Assembly: GCA_004293285.1 (NCBI GenBank) | Contig: RDYF01000044.1 | Location: 1-36,080, forward strand | Direction of reading: 5' to 3' | Source of the DNA: Verrucomicrobiota bacterium | GTDB taxonomy: Bacteria > Verrucomicrobiota > Verrucomicrobiia > Verrucomicrobiales > Akkermansiaceae | Length of the DNA: 36,080 nt | Shown here: one piece after another, positions 1 to 8,182 of the stretch | How the letters are laid out: each line of letters starts with the position of its first letter | Numbering within the stretch: position 1 is the stretch's first letter | The notes under the pieces: model-generated | What the model was told of the DNA's origin: nothing | Seen by the model: only the letters and a program-made list of their open reading frames with translations | Database searches by the model: none | Translations under genes and position numbers: made by a program

Positions 1-52
1 GCCAATGGTAGTGAGACGATAGGTCTTGTGAGAGTAGGTCGTCGCCAGGTAT
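1..52 (+). rRNA. rrf: 5S ribosomal RNA, 3' end (partial)
   Basis: The first ~52 bases match the conserved 3' third of bacterial 5S rRNA: a GCCAATGGTAGT segment, a variable stem, the GAGAGTAGG box and the closing GCCAGG strand that would pair with the missing 5' end. The gene runs off the left edge of the window. A strong intrinsic terminator follows within a few bases, which fits 5S being the last gene of an rRNA operon. The exact 3' end is approximate. Confidence 0.9.
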
Positions 53-54
53 AT

Positions 55-93
55 GCCCCGCATTTTGGAAACAAAGTGCGGGGCTCTTTTTTT
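55..93 (+). terminator. Rho-independent terminator of the rRNA operon
   Basis: GCCCCGCATTTT (55-66) pairs with AAAGTGCGGGGC (73-84), giving a 12-bp stem with one G-T pair and a GGAAAC loop. A T-rich tail (TCTTTTTTT, 85-93) follows directly. It sits immediately after the 5S rRNA. Confidence 0.93.
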
Positions 94-245
94 GTACGTG
101 GCGGAGGCCTCCCCGCCTCCTTGCCTCATCCAGCGCGCGAGCTACGCTGCAGAACTCTGCTGACGGATCTTTTTTGCTGTGGTTTCCGCCACTGTTTTCG
201 TTTTTTGTGCGTGCTAAGGGCGAGTCCTTCGCTTAAGATTTTGCC

Positions 246-401
246 ATGCTTTATCTGATTCTTGCTGCGGCTTTCTTGTTGGTTTTGGTGCTTGTCGTGG
301 TCATGAAAAAGTCTAGCCAAGGTGAGCCCACGACGTCGGCACATGATGAGGATATGTGGAAGGGGCACTCTGATCGCTCGTCTGATGATGAGGCAAAGTA
401 A
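246..401 (+). CDS. Small single-pass membrane protein, unknown function
   Basis: This is an ATG-to-TAA frame of 51 residues. It begins MLYLILAAAFLLVLVLVVVM, a continuous hydrophobic helix of about 20 residues. Two lysines follow, then a hydrophilic, acidic tail rich in Asp, Ser and His and ending in EAK. The layout (no N-terminal positive charge, KK after the helix) fits an N-out/C-in anchored peptide or an uncleaved signal anchor. The gene sits alone between the rRNA terminator and the next plus-strand gene, which begins 55 bases downstream and may be co-transcribed. No clear Shine-Dalgarno sequence is visible. No family is recognised; the hydrophobic-then-acidic layout is the main argument that it is real. 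Confidence 0.55.
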   Translation: MLYLILAAAFLLVLVLVVVMKKSSQGEPTTSAHDEDMWKGHSDRSSDDEAK

Positions 402-456
402 TGCGTGCAATGATGCATGTTAGGCTACTAAAGATCGTTAGGTGCTTGCGTTTTCT

Positions 457-1599
457 ATGACTCGACGCTGCCGCTTGCTTCTTTGTTGTTTGATTCCGTT
501 ATTGTTGATTTTCGGCGGCTGGGGATGGTTGCATCTGTGGTCGGCAAGTTGGGAAAAACGATGGGTGGATTTCCGGCATCGAGCGGAAGCGGAGGGGGAG
601 GACTTTTCCTGGCATCGATTCAGGGGTTGTGCTGCTAGGGAAGAGGAAAATTTTTTTCGGCATCCATGGGTGATGAGTCTACTGGATCGCAACCAAGCGG
701 AGCACGCGTCTGTACAAGAGGCATCGCGATGGCTCGAAGAGCTCTGGTTCAGCAGGAAAGATGACGAAACGCTCGATGAGCAGGTGAAAAAACGTTGGCT
801 CAACCAAGTGGCTCCGTTGTTGCAGGAACGCGAGGCCGATTTGAACCATCTGTGCGTTGCTGCGATGCGCCCCGTAAGCGGGCGGGAGTTTGCGTCGTGG
901 TGGGACATGACACAAGATCAGGCATGGCCAATTCTATCGAAGTGGGCGAATTTGCTCATGGTTCGTTGCCATTATCGGTCGATGTCGAATGATCGAGAGG
1001 GAATGGAATCGGATGTTCGAGCGATGATGGCGCTCGCGCGTCATGCGCAGGGAGAAAATCACTCGTTGAGCTTTGTGGTAGGCTTAGGAATGATGGCAAG
1101 GGTCAAAGATCTAGCGAAACTCGAATCGTTGGACAATCGATCCGGTGTGGATCGTGCCTTTTGGTATGAGTGCCTCTGCGATCCTGTGATACCGATGGAG
1201 CAAGGATTGCTGGAGGTGATGCGCTCAGAGAGGAACGGGATCTTGTCGGTATTTGATGACGATTGGCAGCAGAGTCGTGAGGATCTCACCCTTGACCAGG
1301 ATCAATCCATTTGGCTGAGCAACCACTACGTGCAGAAAGCTCTCCATGCGAGCAGCAAGCTCATGTTGTGCAAAGACTTTCAGCAAAGCATCGCATCGCC
1401 CCATTTGCGAGGTGAGCGAATCGAATGGACACACTTCGCGAAGTTCGAGAGGCGTATCAAGGCACTCAGAAAGAAAAATGCGATTTGGGGCCGTGGTGGA
1501 ATACTGCCATGGAGTTTCATGGCAGAGCTGCATGGAGGTGTGGAACAGATGGAACGTGACCGTCGCAGCTTGCGGCAGAAATTTTCTCAAAGCACATAA
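457..1599 (+). CDS. Membrane-anchored or secreted protein, unknown function
   Basis: This is a 380-residue protein. Its N-terminus (MTRRCRLLLCCLIPLLLIFGG) is a positively charged segment followed by one hydrophobic helix, a signal anchor or signal peptide; Cys residues lie in the helix but no clear lipobox is seen. The rest is soluble, rich in Trp, Arg and Glu, and probably mostly helical. No catalytic motif is recognised. The ATG at 457 is chosen because it gives a compact charged N-terminus; a GTG at 442 in the same frame would add five residues. The 3' end overlaps the stop of the convergent nuclease gene by 13 bp, so there is no room for a terminator between them. Confidence 0.7.
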   Translation: MTRRCRLLLCCLIPLLLIFGGWGWLHLWSASWEKRWVDFRHRAEAEGEDFSWHRFRGCAAREEENFFRHPWVMSLLDRNQAEHASVQEASRWLEELWFSRKDDETLDEQVKKRWLNQVAPLLQEREADLNHLCVAAMRPVSGREFASWWDMTQDQAWPILSKWANLLMVRCHYRSMSNDREGMESDVRAMMALARHAQGENHSLSFVVGLGMMARVKDLAKLESLDNRSGVDRAFWYECLCDPVIPMEQGLLEVMRSERNGILSVFDDDWQQSREDLTLDQDQSIWLSNHYVQKALHASSKLMLCKDFQQSIASPHLRGERIEWTHFAKFERRIKALRKKNAIWGRGGILPWSFMAELHGGVEQMERDRRSLRQKFSQST

Positions 1600-2948
1600 T
1601 CCACACCTGGCTCCGGCACGATGGCTTCGGTGCTGGGGAGTTTTTCTTTGAGCTGGGCGGCAAACCAAGCCACGGCATCATCATCGCCATGGACGAGGAA
1701 AGTTTTTTTCGGTTTCACCTTGAGGATGTAATCCAAAAGCTCTTCTCGCACGGCGTGGCCGGAGAAATCGAAATTATCGACATCGCAAAGCAGAGGGACT
1801 GCGGGGAGGCGATCATCGAGTTTCACCAAATCACCTCGTTGTGCGGCTTTGATGCGTGCGCCGGGGGTGGCGGAATCGGTGTAGCCGACAAAATAAATCG
1901 CATTTTTGGGATTCTCCATGAAGCCCTGGGCGGCAAAAGTATTCGACACGGTATTTTCCGACATCATGCCACTGGAAAGCGCGTAAATGCAGCCCGGGTG
2001 AAGAGGGATGGGACCGCGACGTTTGCGATTGCCGGTCTCGAGGTGCATGTCTTCGAGAATTTCAAAGTCGGGAAAATGGCGACGCGAGCCGTTGATGTGT
2101 CGGTCGTAGATCATCGTCATCTTCGTGCTCAGACCACCGATGTAGACAGGAGTTTTCCGCGGAATCAGTTTTTTGGTTTTGAACTGATGAATCATCGTCA
2201 GCAGTTCCTGGGTTTTGCCAATGGCAAAAACGGGAATGAGCACAGAGCCACGACGATCAATGACGTGACGGATTTGCTCAGCAAGACGAAGTTCCTCGGC
2301 AGGGCGGGTGTAATCGGGGCGTCGTGCTTGGGCGCCACGAGTGGTTTCGATAATCAGCACATCGACGGGCTCCTCGGGCATAAGTGCGCCCTTGAGCAAG
2401 GTATGACCGCTGAAGCAGAGGTCGCCCGTGTAGAGAATTTTTTTCCCTTCCGTTTCCATGGTGATACCGACCGAGCCAAGGATGTGGCCGGCATCATGAA
2501 AGGTGCCGCGAATCGTGCCTGCGGGATCGAGATCAAATGGGCGTTCGTAGCCGCGCGTTTCAAATCGCGGTTCGAGCTGTTCCAATTCATCGTGAGTGAA
2601 AAAGGGGTAGTCGGTAATGCCCAGTTCAATCCGTTTACTGCTCATGACATTGACCGAATTGTGCAACATCGCCTTCGCGAGGTCGGCCGTGGCAGGAGTC
2701 ATGAACAAAGGGGCCCGCGGGTGGCGTTTCAACAACATCGGCACCGTGCCGGTGTGATCGAGGTGGGCGTGCGTGAGAACGGCGGCATCGACGCTGTCTT
2801 CTTCGACAAACTCAAAGTGTGGTGTGGCTTCTAAGCCTTCGTGCTTGGGGTGCATGCCCGAATCGAGCACAATGCGAGCTTTTCCGGTATCAATCAGATA
2901 CGAATTGGCACCAATTCCTGCGTGCCGGCACAAACTTTTGAAAATCAT
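1587..2948 (-). CDS. Beta-CASP metallo-beta-lactamase nuclease (CPSF/RNase J-like)
   Basis: This is a 453-residue metallo-beta-lactamase-fold hydrolase of the beta-CASP group, enzymes that cut or trim RNA. The zinc motif HAHLDH is at residues 60-65 and a further metal-ligand region reads HDAGHILGS, followed by YTGD. The beta-CASP insert includes GSVLIPVFAIGKTQELL. Near the C-terminus, FSGHA replaces the usual F-S-A-H-A-D, and FLVHGDDDAV supplies a late conserved histidine. The length suits a bacterial CPSF73-like or Ysh1-type protein without a KH domain. The ATG start opens directly onto the first beta-strand. The divergent neighbour is a YhaM-like exoribonuclease, so two probable RNA-processing genes share one intergenic region (2949-3100). 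The exact substrate cannot be told from sequence. Confidence 0.9.
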   Translation of the reverse strand: MIFKSLCRHAGIGANSYLIDTGKARIVLDSGMHPKHEGLEATPHFEFVEEDSVDAAVLTHAHLDHTGTVPMLLKRHPRAPLFMTPATADLAKAMLHNSVNVMSSKRIELGITDYPFFTHDELEQLEPRFETRGYERPFDLDPAGTIRGTFHDAGHILGSVGITMETEGKKILYTGDLCFSGHTLLKGALMPEEPVDVLIIETTRGAQARRPDYTRPAEELRLAEQIRHVIDRRGSVLIPVFAIGKTQELLTMIHQFKTKKLIPRKTPVYIGGLSTKMTMIYDRHINGSRRHFPDFEILEDMHLETGNRKRRGPIPLHPGCIYALSSGMMSENTVSNTFAAQGFMENPKNAIYFVGYTDSATPGARIKAAQRGDLVKLDDRLPAVPLLCDVDNFDFSGHAVREELLDYILKVKPKKTFLVHGDDDAVAWFAAQLKEKLPSTEAIVPEPGVDYVL

Positions 2949-3100
2949 CGAATAATAGTCCTAACTGGACCCAAGCTGAACGAGATGAAGAGAATTGTCA
3001 ACAGTGGAAAAGAAAAGGCCGAGAAGCCGAATGGGGAGAGATCAAAGCCTGACGCGATTTTTTGCTTTTCCTTTTCCGATCCTCTGCGAGAGTGATGCGT

Positions 3101-4201
3101 ATGGAAACACTAACGATCGCGCAACTCAAGGAACAGGCAGGCGAAACGCCGTTTTATGCGGAGATCGATTTGCAATTGCAGTCGAAACAGTCAAAAGTCA
3201 CGCGCACGCAAAAGCCGTATTTGGAGTTGGTTATGGTCGACAGCAGTGGCCATTTTACGCTGAAGGTGTGGGAAGATCGTCCGATGTTTGGCGTGGCCAG
3301 CGAGTGGAATGCGGGGGTGATGGTGAGACTTTCGGGCAAGTGGACGCAGAACCAGTACGGCTTGGAAGGCAATGATTTGAGTTCGAGAGGCTTGAATGCG
3401 GAAGAGAGAGCCTTGTTTTTGACCGGAGATCCCGACTTGCAGGCAAAGCAAGAGCTCGACTGGCGGACGATTGTATCGGCCTGCGAATCGCTGCAAGATC
3501 CTCGACTGAAGCTGTTGACGGAGATGTTTTTCGAGAAATTTGGCGAATTATTTCGTCGGACCGCAGCGGCGCGGAAGAATCATCACGCGCGTCGTGGGGG
3601 CTTAGTCGAGCACGTGGCGCAGATGATGCGCTCCGCTCAAGCATTGTGTGGAGTCTACGCAGAGTGGAATCGGGATTTGTTGTTGGCGGGCGTATTGTTT
3701 CACGATTGTGGAAAATTGTGGGAAAACAGCTACCCGCGAGAGGGATTCATGCAGTCGCACAGTTTGCGCGGCGAGATGCTGGGGCACATTCCGATGGGAA
3801 TCGAAGTAGTCAATGCGCTGTGGCGGGAGATGATCGACAGCGAGTCGGCAGCGGGGTGGTTGGCGATCGAGCCCGCGACCGAAGAAGTGCGATTGCACTT
3901 GCTGCATTTGATCGCGAGTCACCACGGGCAGTATGAATTTGGTTCGCCGACATTGCCCCGCACGCCCGAGGCCTTTGCCTTGCATTTCATTGACAACATC
4001 GACGCGAAAATGGAGATGGTCAAAGATGCGTATGCGCAGGCCAACCAGCTTGCGCCCAACATTTACGAAAAGCAATTTCCGTTGCCGGCGAACTTGGTTT
4101 CGCCCTTGGGTTGCTACCACAGTCCAGCGTCTGCGTCGGAAGAAGAATCGGTGCAGGAAGCAGAGATCGAGTTGCCCCAAGACGTGCCGGGCTTGGAGTA
4201 G
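3101..4201 (+). CDS. YhaM-like 3'-5' exoribonuclease (OB fold + HD domain)
   Basis: This 366-residue protein has an N-terminal OB-fold-like region (about 15-95, with the LELVMVD and HFTLKVW strands) and an HD phosphohydrolase domain. HD-domain ligands include HHARRGGLVEH (161-171), HDCGK (201-205) and SHHG (273-276). The segment YEFGSPTLPRTPEAFALHFI followed by DNIDAKMEM is the hallmark of the YhaM/CBF1 family, which degrades RNA or single-stranded DNA from the 3' end. Three ATGs exist (3062, 3095, 3101). The one at 3101 is chosen because a GAGAG sequence lies about 8 bases upstream and the homologous region begins there. The stop lies two bases from the convergent NusG-like gene's stop. Confidence 0.88.
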   Translation: METLTIAQLKEQAGETPFYAEIDLQLQSKQSKVTRTQKPYLELVMVDSSGHFTLKVWEDRPMFGVASEWNAGVMVRLSGKWTQNQYGLEGNDLSSRGLNAEERALFLTGDPDLQAKQELDWRTIVSACESLQDPRLKLLTEMFFEKFGELFRRTAAARKNHHARRGGLVEHVAQMMRSAQALCGVYAEWNRDLLLAGVLFHDCGKLWENSYPREGFMQSHSLRGEMLGHIPMGIEVVNALWREMIDSESAAGWLAIEPATEEVRLHLLHLIASHHGQYEFGSPTLPRTPEAFALHFIDNIDAKMEMVKDAYAQANQLAPNIYEKQFPLPANLVSPLGCYHSPASASEEESVQEAEIELPQDVPGLE

Positions 4202-4203
4202 TT

Positions 4204-4749
4204 TCACGAACCCTTCGGACTGGGTCGGCGGGGAAGGAGCAGCGAGAAAAGATCGACATCGACCATTTGCGGTTGGCCGAGGAAATCGAGCAAGACTTTC
4301 ACTCGTTCATTGCTGGGAAGCACTTCCACAATCGAGCCCTTGAGACCTTGAAGAGGTCCATGAGCGAGTTCCACTTCATCGCCAATGTGAATGCTCGGGG
4401 CGATCAGCAGCGTTTCGTCCTCTGCTTCTTGTTTCCACGTTTTTTGCAGCTCTTCCACAAACCACAGCGGAACAGCGGGAATGACGCTGCCGAATTTGAC
4501 AAAACCGCGAACGCCTTGGGTGTAGGCGACGACATTTTGCATGGCATCCAAATCAAAGCGCGCGAGCAAGTAGCTGGGAAACAGTGCTTCTTCCCACCAG
4601 ACCTTGCCGCGACGAGTGGCCTTGCGGTAGCGGATGACGGGGCAAAACACTTCAATATCATCCAGCGCGCGGAGGTATCCGGCGGCCAGGCGTTCGCGTT
4701 TGGTCTGGGTGCGAACTACGTACCATTGGGCATCATCGTTCATGGTCAT
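4204..4749 (-). CDS. NusG-family specialised antiterminator (RfaH/UpxY-like)
   Basis: This 181-residue protein has the two NusG domains. The N-terminal NGN domain opens with QWYVVRTQTKRERLA and contains VWWEEALFPSYLLARFD and the strand YTQGVRGFVKFG. A C-terminal KOW motif reads HGPLQGLKGSIVEVL (about 130-145). NusG proteins bind RNA polymerase and adjust pausing and termination. Lacking the usual secE/rplK neighbours, and diverging from housekeeping NusG in the NGN core, this looks like a specialised paralogue of the RfaH, LoaP or UpxY kind. Its start overlaps the stop of the upstream regulator gene by ATGA, so the two are translationally coupled. A second ATG is two codons in. The target operon is not evident here. 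Confidence 0.87.
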   Translation of the reverse strand: MTMNDDAQWYVVRTQTKRERLAAGYLRALDDIEVFCPVIRYRKATRRGKVWWEEALFPSYLLARFDLDAMQNVVAYTQGVRGFVKFGSVIPAVPLWFVEELQKTWKQEAEDETLLIAPSIHIGDEVELAHGPLQGLKGSIVEVLPSNERVKVLLDFLGQPQMVDVDLFSLLLPRRPSPKGS

Positions 4750-5255
4750 TCACCGAGCATGCGTTGGATGAGGGGAAGGACGACACGGCCACGATTCATC
4801 CATCCTTCGAGTTTGTGGATGCGTTCGCGGTAGAACTTTTTGAGGTTGGGATCATCGATGTCAGCAGCGTTTTTGAGCAATTTCCCGCATTTGGTTTTGC
4901 CGCTCTCCAGGTGAGGGCGCACTTGTTCGCGGATAAAGCCGCCGACGAGGCGTTTGAGGTCGACATCGGGAACATAGAGGGTGCGTCGACCACCTTGACC
5001 GGAGGCTTCTTTGACGGCGCCGAGCTCACGGAGCATGCGCAGGCCTTGGCTGGCAGAGCCCTTGCTGAGGCCGAGTTTTTGCGTCACATCATCGAGCGAC
5101 AAAGCCTGGGGCGAGAGGAAAAGCAGACCATAAATTTCGCCGAGAGATTTGGGTAGGCCGATGACCTTAACGCCATCAACAAAGACATCGATCATCTGCC
5201 GCTCGAGAGGGCTGAGATCCGGGGTGAGAGAAGTGTCTTTGGGGATGGAAGACAT
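4746..5255 (-). CDS. GbsR/MarR-family transcriptional regulator
   Basis: This 169-residue winged-helix DNA-binding protein contains the segment IYGLLFLSPQALSLDDVTQK followed by LGLSKGSASQGLRMLRELGA (about 40-80), typical of GbsR-like members of the MarR superfamily. The wing includes GQGGRRTLYVPD. The C-terminal part is helical with many charged residues, suited to dimer formation. It starts 4 bp after the pabB stop and overlaps the NusG-paralogue start by ATGA, so it is the middle gene of a tight trio. No ligand can be deduced. Known GbsR proteins respond to choline or osmotic signals, but that role is not supported by these neighbours. Confidence 0.88.
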   Translation of the reverse strand: MSSIPKDTSLTPDLSPLERQMIDVFVDGVKVIGLPKSLGEIYGLLFLSPQALSLDDVTQKLGLSKGSASQGLRMLRELGAVKEASGQGGRRTLYVPDVDLKRLVGGFIREQVRPHLESGKTKCGKLLKNAADIDDPNLKKFYRERIHKLEGWMNRGRVVLPLIQRMLGE

Positions 5256-5259
5256 GCTG

Positions 5260-6558
5260 CTATGCTATCAAAGAGCGAGTTTTGTTCAATTCTTTTTGAA
5301 CAATAATGCGCCACTCATCCACGGCGAGTTGCAATCCGCGGGCTTTGTGGAGTGTTTCTTCGTATTCCATTTCGGGCGTGGAGTCAGCGACAATGCCCGC
5401 GCCGACGTGATAATGGAGTTGTTGATTTTCGCGGACGAGAGTGCGGATGGCGATATTGAATTGGCATTCGTGGTTGTAGCCGAGGTAGCCCACAGCGCCA
5501 CAGTAGAGGCCTCGCGGGACCGATTCGAGCTCGGCGATGATTTCACAAGCACGTTTTTTGGGCGCTCCGGTAATGCTGCCGCCGGGGAAGCTGGCGGCGA
5601 GGAGATCGATGGCATCGACATCGGGTCGGAGTTCGCCGCGCACGGTCGACACGAGGTGAAAGACTTGTTCCAGGGGTTCGAGCTGCAGCATTTCATCGAC
5701 GCGCACGGAGCCGAACTCACAGACTTGGCCGATGTCATTGCGGAGAAGGTCGGTGATCATGATGAGTTCCGAAATTTCCTTCGAGGAAGTTTGCAGTTCA
5801 TAGGCGGAGCGACGGTCCTGATCGGCATCGGCAAAGCGGGGTCGCGTGCCTTTGATGGGGCGAGTTTCGACATGGCGTCCGCTGAGTCGAAGAAACGTCT
5901 CAGGTGAAGAGCTCAGAATTTCGCGATGGCCGAGTCGCATCCATGCGGCCATGGGGGCGGGTGAGCGATCGCGCAGGCATTCGTAGAGAGCGTTGAGCGA
6001 ACCGGTGGTCGAGCAAGAAGCGAGAAACTGCTGAGTGAGATTGACTTGATAGATGTCGCCGGCGGCAATCCATTCGCGGATGCGTTCCACGCATTGCAGG
6101 AAATGAGCACGCGTCATCTGCGGTTCAAAGGTGCCAATGTCGCAGGGCGGCTGCTGGGCGGGAGGCTGCATGCGGCGGGTCATGTCGCCTATTTCCGTCC
6201 AGTGGCCCGACTCGTGGTGATAAATGAGCATGTGGGGGTAGTGTCCGAAGACAAAAGAGCCGTCATAATCGATGGTGCCGCAGAGACCGCCATGGGGGAA
6301 ACCGGCATCGAGGCAGGGGCCTTGGTGTTCCAGCCAAGCGCGGCGAAGTCGGAGTTGGTCAGCGCGGCAGTGGAGATTTCCTTGCAGCACAGATTCGGGC
6401 TGGGCGCTGATCAAAGAAATGGCAGGGCCTGAATTGCTCGGGGTGTGGCCGGCCGTGTCAAAAAAAACGAAGCCATCTTGCTGGCAAAAGTGCTGCGCCA
6501 TCTCCCACGGCGAGAAGTCTCTCCAAGAATCGGACAGAGTATGGGATAAATTTGGCAC
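5260..6558 (-). CDS. pabB: Aminodeoxychorismate synthase component I
   Basis: This 432-residue chorismate-binding enzyme aminates chorismate to 4-amino-4-deoxychorismate, the p-aminobenzoate precursor for folate. PIKGTRPR (234-241) carries the lysine that marks PabB rather than the PIAGT of anthranilate synthase TrpE. Other family motifs are GDIYQVNLTQ (167-176), SSSPETFLRL (216-225), DLLRNDIG (270-277), FPGGSITGAPK (324-334) and the C-terminal VGAGIVADSTPEMEYEET. It starts with GTG (6558); no better in-frame start lies near. No glutamine amidotransferase (pabA) or lyase (pabC) is seen in the window. It lies 79 bp downstream of the [N/S/T]PF protein gene and 4 bp upstream of the regulator. 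Confidence 0.93.
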   Translation of the reverse strand: MPNLSHTLSDSWRDFSPWEMAQHFCQQDGFVFFDTAGHTPSNSGPAISLISAQPESVLQGNLHCRADQLRLRRAWLEHQGPCLDAGFPHGGLCGTIDYDGSFVFGHYPHMLIYHHESGHWTEIGDMTRRMQPPAQQPPCDIGTFEPQMTRAHFLQCVERIREWIAAGDIYQVNLTQQFLASCSTTGSLNALYECLRDRSPAPMAAWMRLGHREILSSSPETFLRLSGRHVETRPIKGTRPRFADADQDRRSAYELQTSSKEISELIMITDLLRNDIGQVCEFGSVRVDEMLQLEPLEQVFHLVSTVRGELRPDVDAIDLLAASFPGGSITGAPKKRACEIIAELESVPRGLYCGAVGYLGYNHECQFNIAIRTLVRENQQLHYHVGAGIVADSTPEMEYEETLHKARGLQLAVDEWRIIVQKELNKTRSLIA

Positions 6559-6637
6559 GCGACCGAAGATGCATCAGAGTGGGCGACGGGTCAACTTTCG
6601 GTTGATGGGTCCTGTGCAGAAAATCGTGAAATGCCGA

Positions 6638-7513
6638 TTACAGCTTATCGAGCTCGCGCGTGACGATCATGATGGTTTCGCGAATGCCGGGGGCAAAGGC
6701 GCCATCGACTTGCACGGCGAGAGCGGTTTGGCCGTGGCGGAAAAAATCGATGAAAGTATGACCGTTCGACAATCGCAGAGATTCCGAAGGCAGGCCCAGC
6801 GCGTGGAGAGATTTTTTGAGAGAGTCGAGAAAGGCGATTTCCTGGCAATGGACGCGGGCAACATTGCGGATGCCGGGCAGCGAGCGTGTGCGCTGAATGA
6901 TCTCATCGGCATTCATTTCTCGATCAATGCCAAAAATCGCGCGCAATTCCAGTTGGCGGTAGGCGCTGGCTTGATTGTCGAGCGGGCAGGAAGCAGGGAG
7001 TGGTGTCGACGCGGGGGGTGTGGGAGTGAAAACGGGTGCGGCAGGCGCGACGGGGTGCGGTGTCGAGTTCGCGCTCGTGGGAGTGGCAAAACCCGCTGTG
7101 GGGTAAGCTGTGGCCGAAGGGAAGGGCGAGGGGAAAGGGTTGGCGGGAGCGGAGTTGCTCGGAAAGGGGGTAGCGACAGTAAAGGGCGAGGCGGGTGCGG
7201 CATGGACAGGTTCAAAGCCAAAAGCGCTGGCGGCTTCTGGCACCGCCTCAAAAGGGCTCGCTTGGATTTTTGGCCGTGGCGCGGGGATTTTTGCGGGTTT
7301 GCCGGGCTCGGGAAATGGGCTTTCCGAAGCATCATCGGGAATGCTGGCAAAAGGAGATTGGGGCACCAAAGGCGTTGCCGAAAAAGGATTGGTGGGTGCT
7401 GCGTCTTGGGCGGCAAAAGGGCTGAAGCCGCCAAGTGGGATACTTGAAGCGGATGAGTCAAAATTTCCTGGAGTATGATTCATCGCGGAGAGGGCTAATT
7501 CAGATGCGTGCAT
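6638..7513 (-). CDS. Pro/Ala-rich protein with repeated [N/S/T]PF motifs and a conserved C-terminal domain
   Basis: This is a 291-residue protein in two parts. Residues ~15-178 are low-complexity (Pro, Ala, Ser, Thr) and carry about nine short SPF, NPF or TPF motifs, for instance GGFSPF, PTNPF, PQSPF, SESPF, QASPF and ANPFPSPF. Residues ~185-291 form a compact alpha/beta domain (ELRAIFGIDREMNADEIIQR ... FAPGIRETIMIVTRELDKL). Its length and strand/helix order recall a Roadblock/LC7-like fold, but this is only a guess. There is no signal peptide or membrane helix, so it is probably cytoplasmic. The ATG at 7513 is chosen; an ATG at 7483 is also possible. It sits between def and pabB in the same direction. 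Confidence 0.7.
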   Translation of the reverse strand: MHASELALSAMNHTPGNFDSSASSIPLGGFSPFAAQDAAPTNPFSATPLVPQSPFASIPDDASESPFPEPGKPAKIPAPRPKIQASPFEAVPEAASAFGFEPVHAAPASPFTVATPFPSNSAPANPFPSPFPSATAYPTAGFATPTSANSTPHPVAPAAPVFTPTPPASTPLPASCPLDNQASAYRQLELRAIFGIDREMNADEIIQRTRSLPGIRNVARVHCQEIAFLDSLKKSLHALGLPSESLRLSNGHTFIDFFRHGQTALAVQVDGAFAPGIRETIMIVTRELDKL

Positions 7514-7587
7514 CACCAAAGATTGGCGTTTTTGGGATCTTACGGATCGAGCAGAGATTGGCAAGAAAATTGGAAATACATTGTCGA

Positions 7588-8160
7588 TCAACCGGCCACG
7601 GGCGGGAAGTCGGCGGTGGTGGTGCCGATGGCTTTGAGCTGCTTGCGAATCGCCATTTTGGCGGCAGGGGAGATGCGATCAAGGAAAAGGATGCCATCGA
7701 GGTGATCGATTTCATGTTGAAAGGCACGGGCCAGCAAGCCATCGGTCTCGACCACCACCTGAGTGCCATCGAGCTGCGTGAAGCGACAGCGGATGCCGGA
7801 AGGGCGGTTGACGGGTGCGCGGACGCCGCGAATGCTCAGGCAGCCTTCCGTTTCCACGGCACGCGGACCATCGAGCTCGAGCTCGGGATTGATGATCACC
7901 ATGGGCATGTGCTCTTGCATGTCGACATCCTCGCCATCGATCGTGAGATAGCTGATGCAGCGGGGATCGTGAGAGACATCGATGACGGCCATGCGCAGGG
8001 CGATTCCGACCTGTGGTGCGGCAAGGCCTACGCCGTGAGCGTGATACATGGTTTCCAGCATGTTTTCGGCGAGAGCGACAATTTCATCGGTGATTTCTCC
8101 GACATTCGCGCATTTTTCACGGAGGACAGGGTGACCGACTTGGACAATTTCAAGGAGCAT
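7588..8160 (-). CDS. def: Peptide deformylase
   Basis: This 190-residue metalloenzyme removes the formyl group from the N-terminal methionine of new proteins. All three signature motifs are present: GVGLAAPQVG (43-52), EGCLS (105-109, metal-binding Cys) and QHEIDHLDG (148-156, metal-binding His and catalytic Glu). The start at ATG 8160 gives MLLEIVQVGHPVLR, the standard family N-terminus; longer upstream readings overlap exbD and are not conserved in character. The gene lies 22 bp downstream of exbD. No fmt gene is adjacent, unlike in many bacteria. Confidence 0.96.
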   Translation of the reverse strand: MLLEIVQVGHPVLREKCANVGEITDEIVALAENMLETMYHAHGVGLAAPQVGIALRMAVIDVSHDPRCISYLTIDGEDVDMQEHMPMVIINPELELDGPRAVETEGCLSIRGVRAPVNRPSGIRCRFTQLDGTQVVVETDGLLARAFQHEIDHLDGILFLDRISPAAKMAIRKQLKAIGTTTADFPPVAG

Positions 8161-8182
8161 AAGGTAGGGTATGGGAAAAAAG

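Noticed and set aside
95..245. Further RNA gene after the 5S terminator
   Set aside because: A GC-rich palindrome (about 100-118) is present, but no tRNA or other RNA fold can be supported.
1689..2834. 381-residue plus-strand frame inside the beta-CASP nuclease gene
   Set aside because: Antisense shadow of a gene with intact motifs; no start signal or family match.
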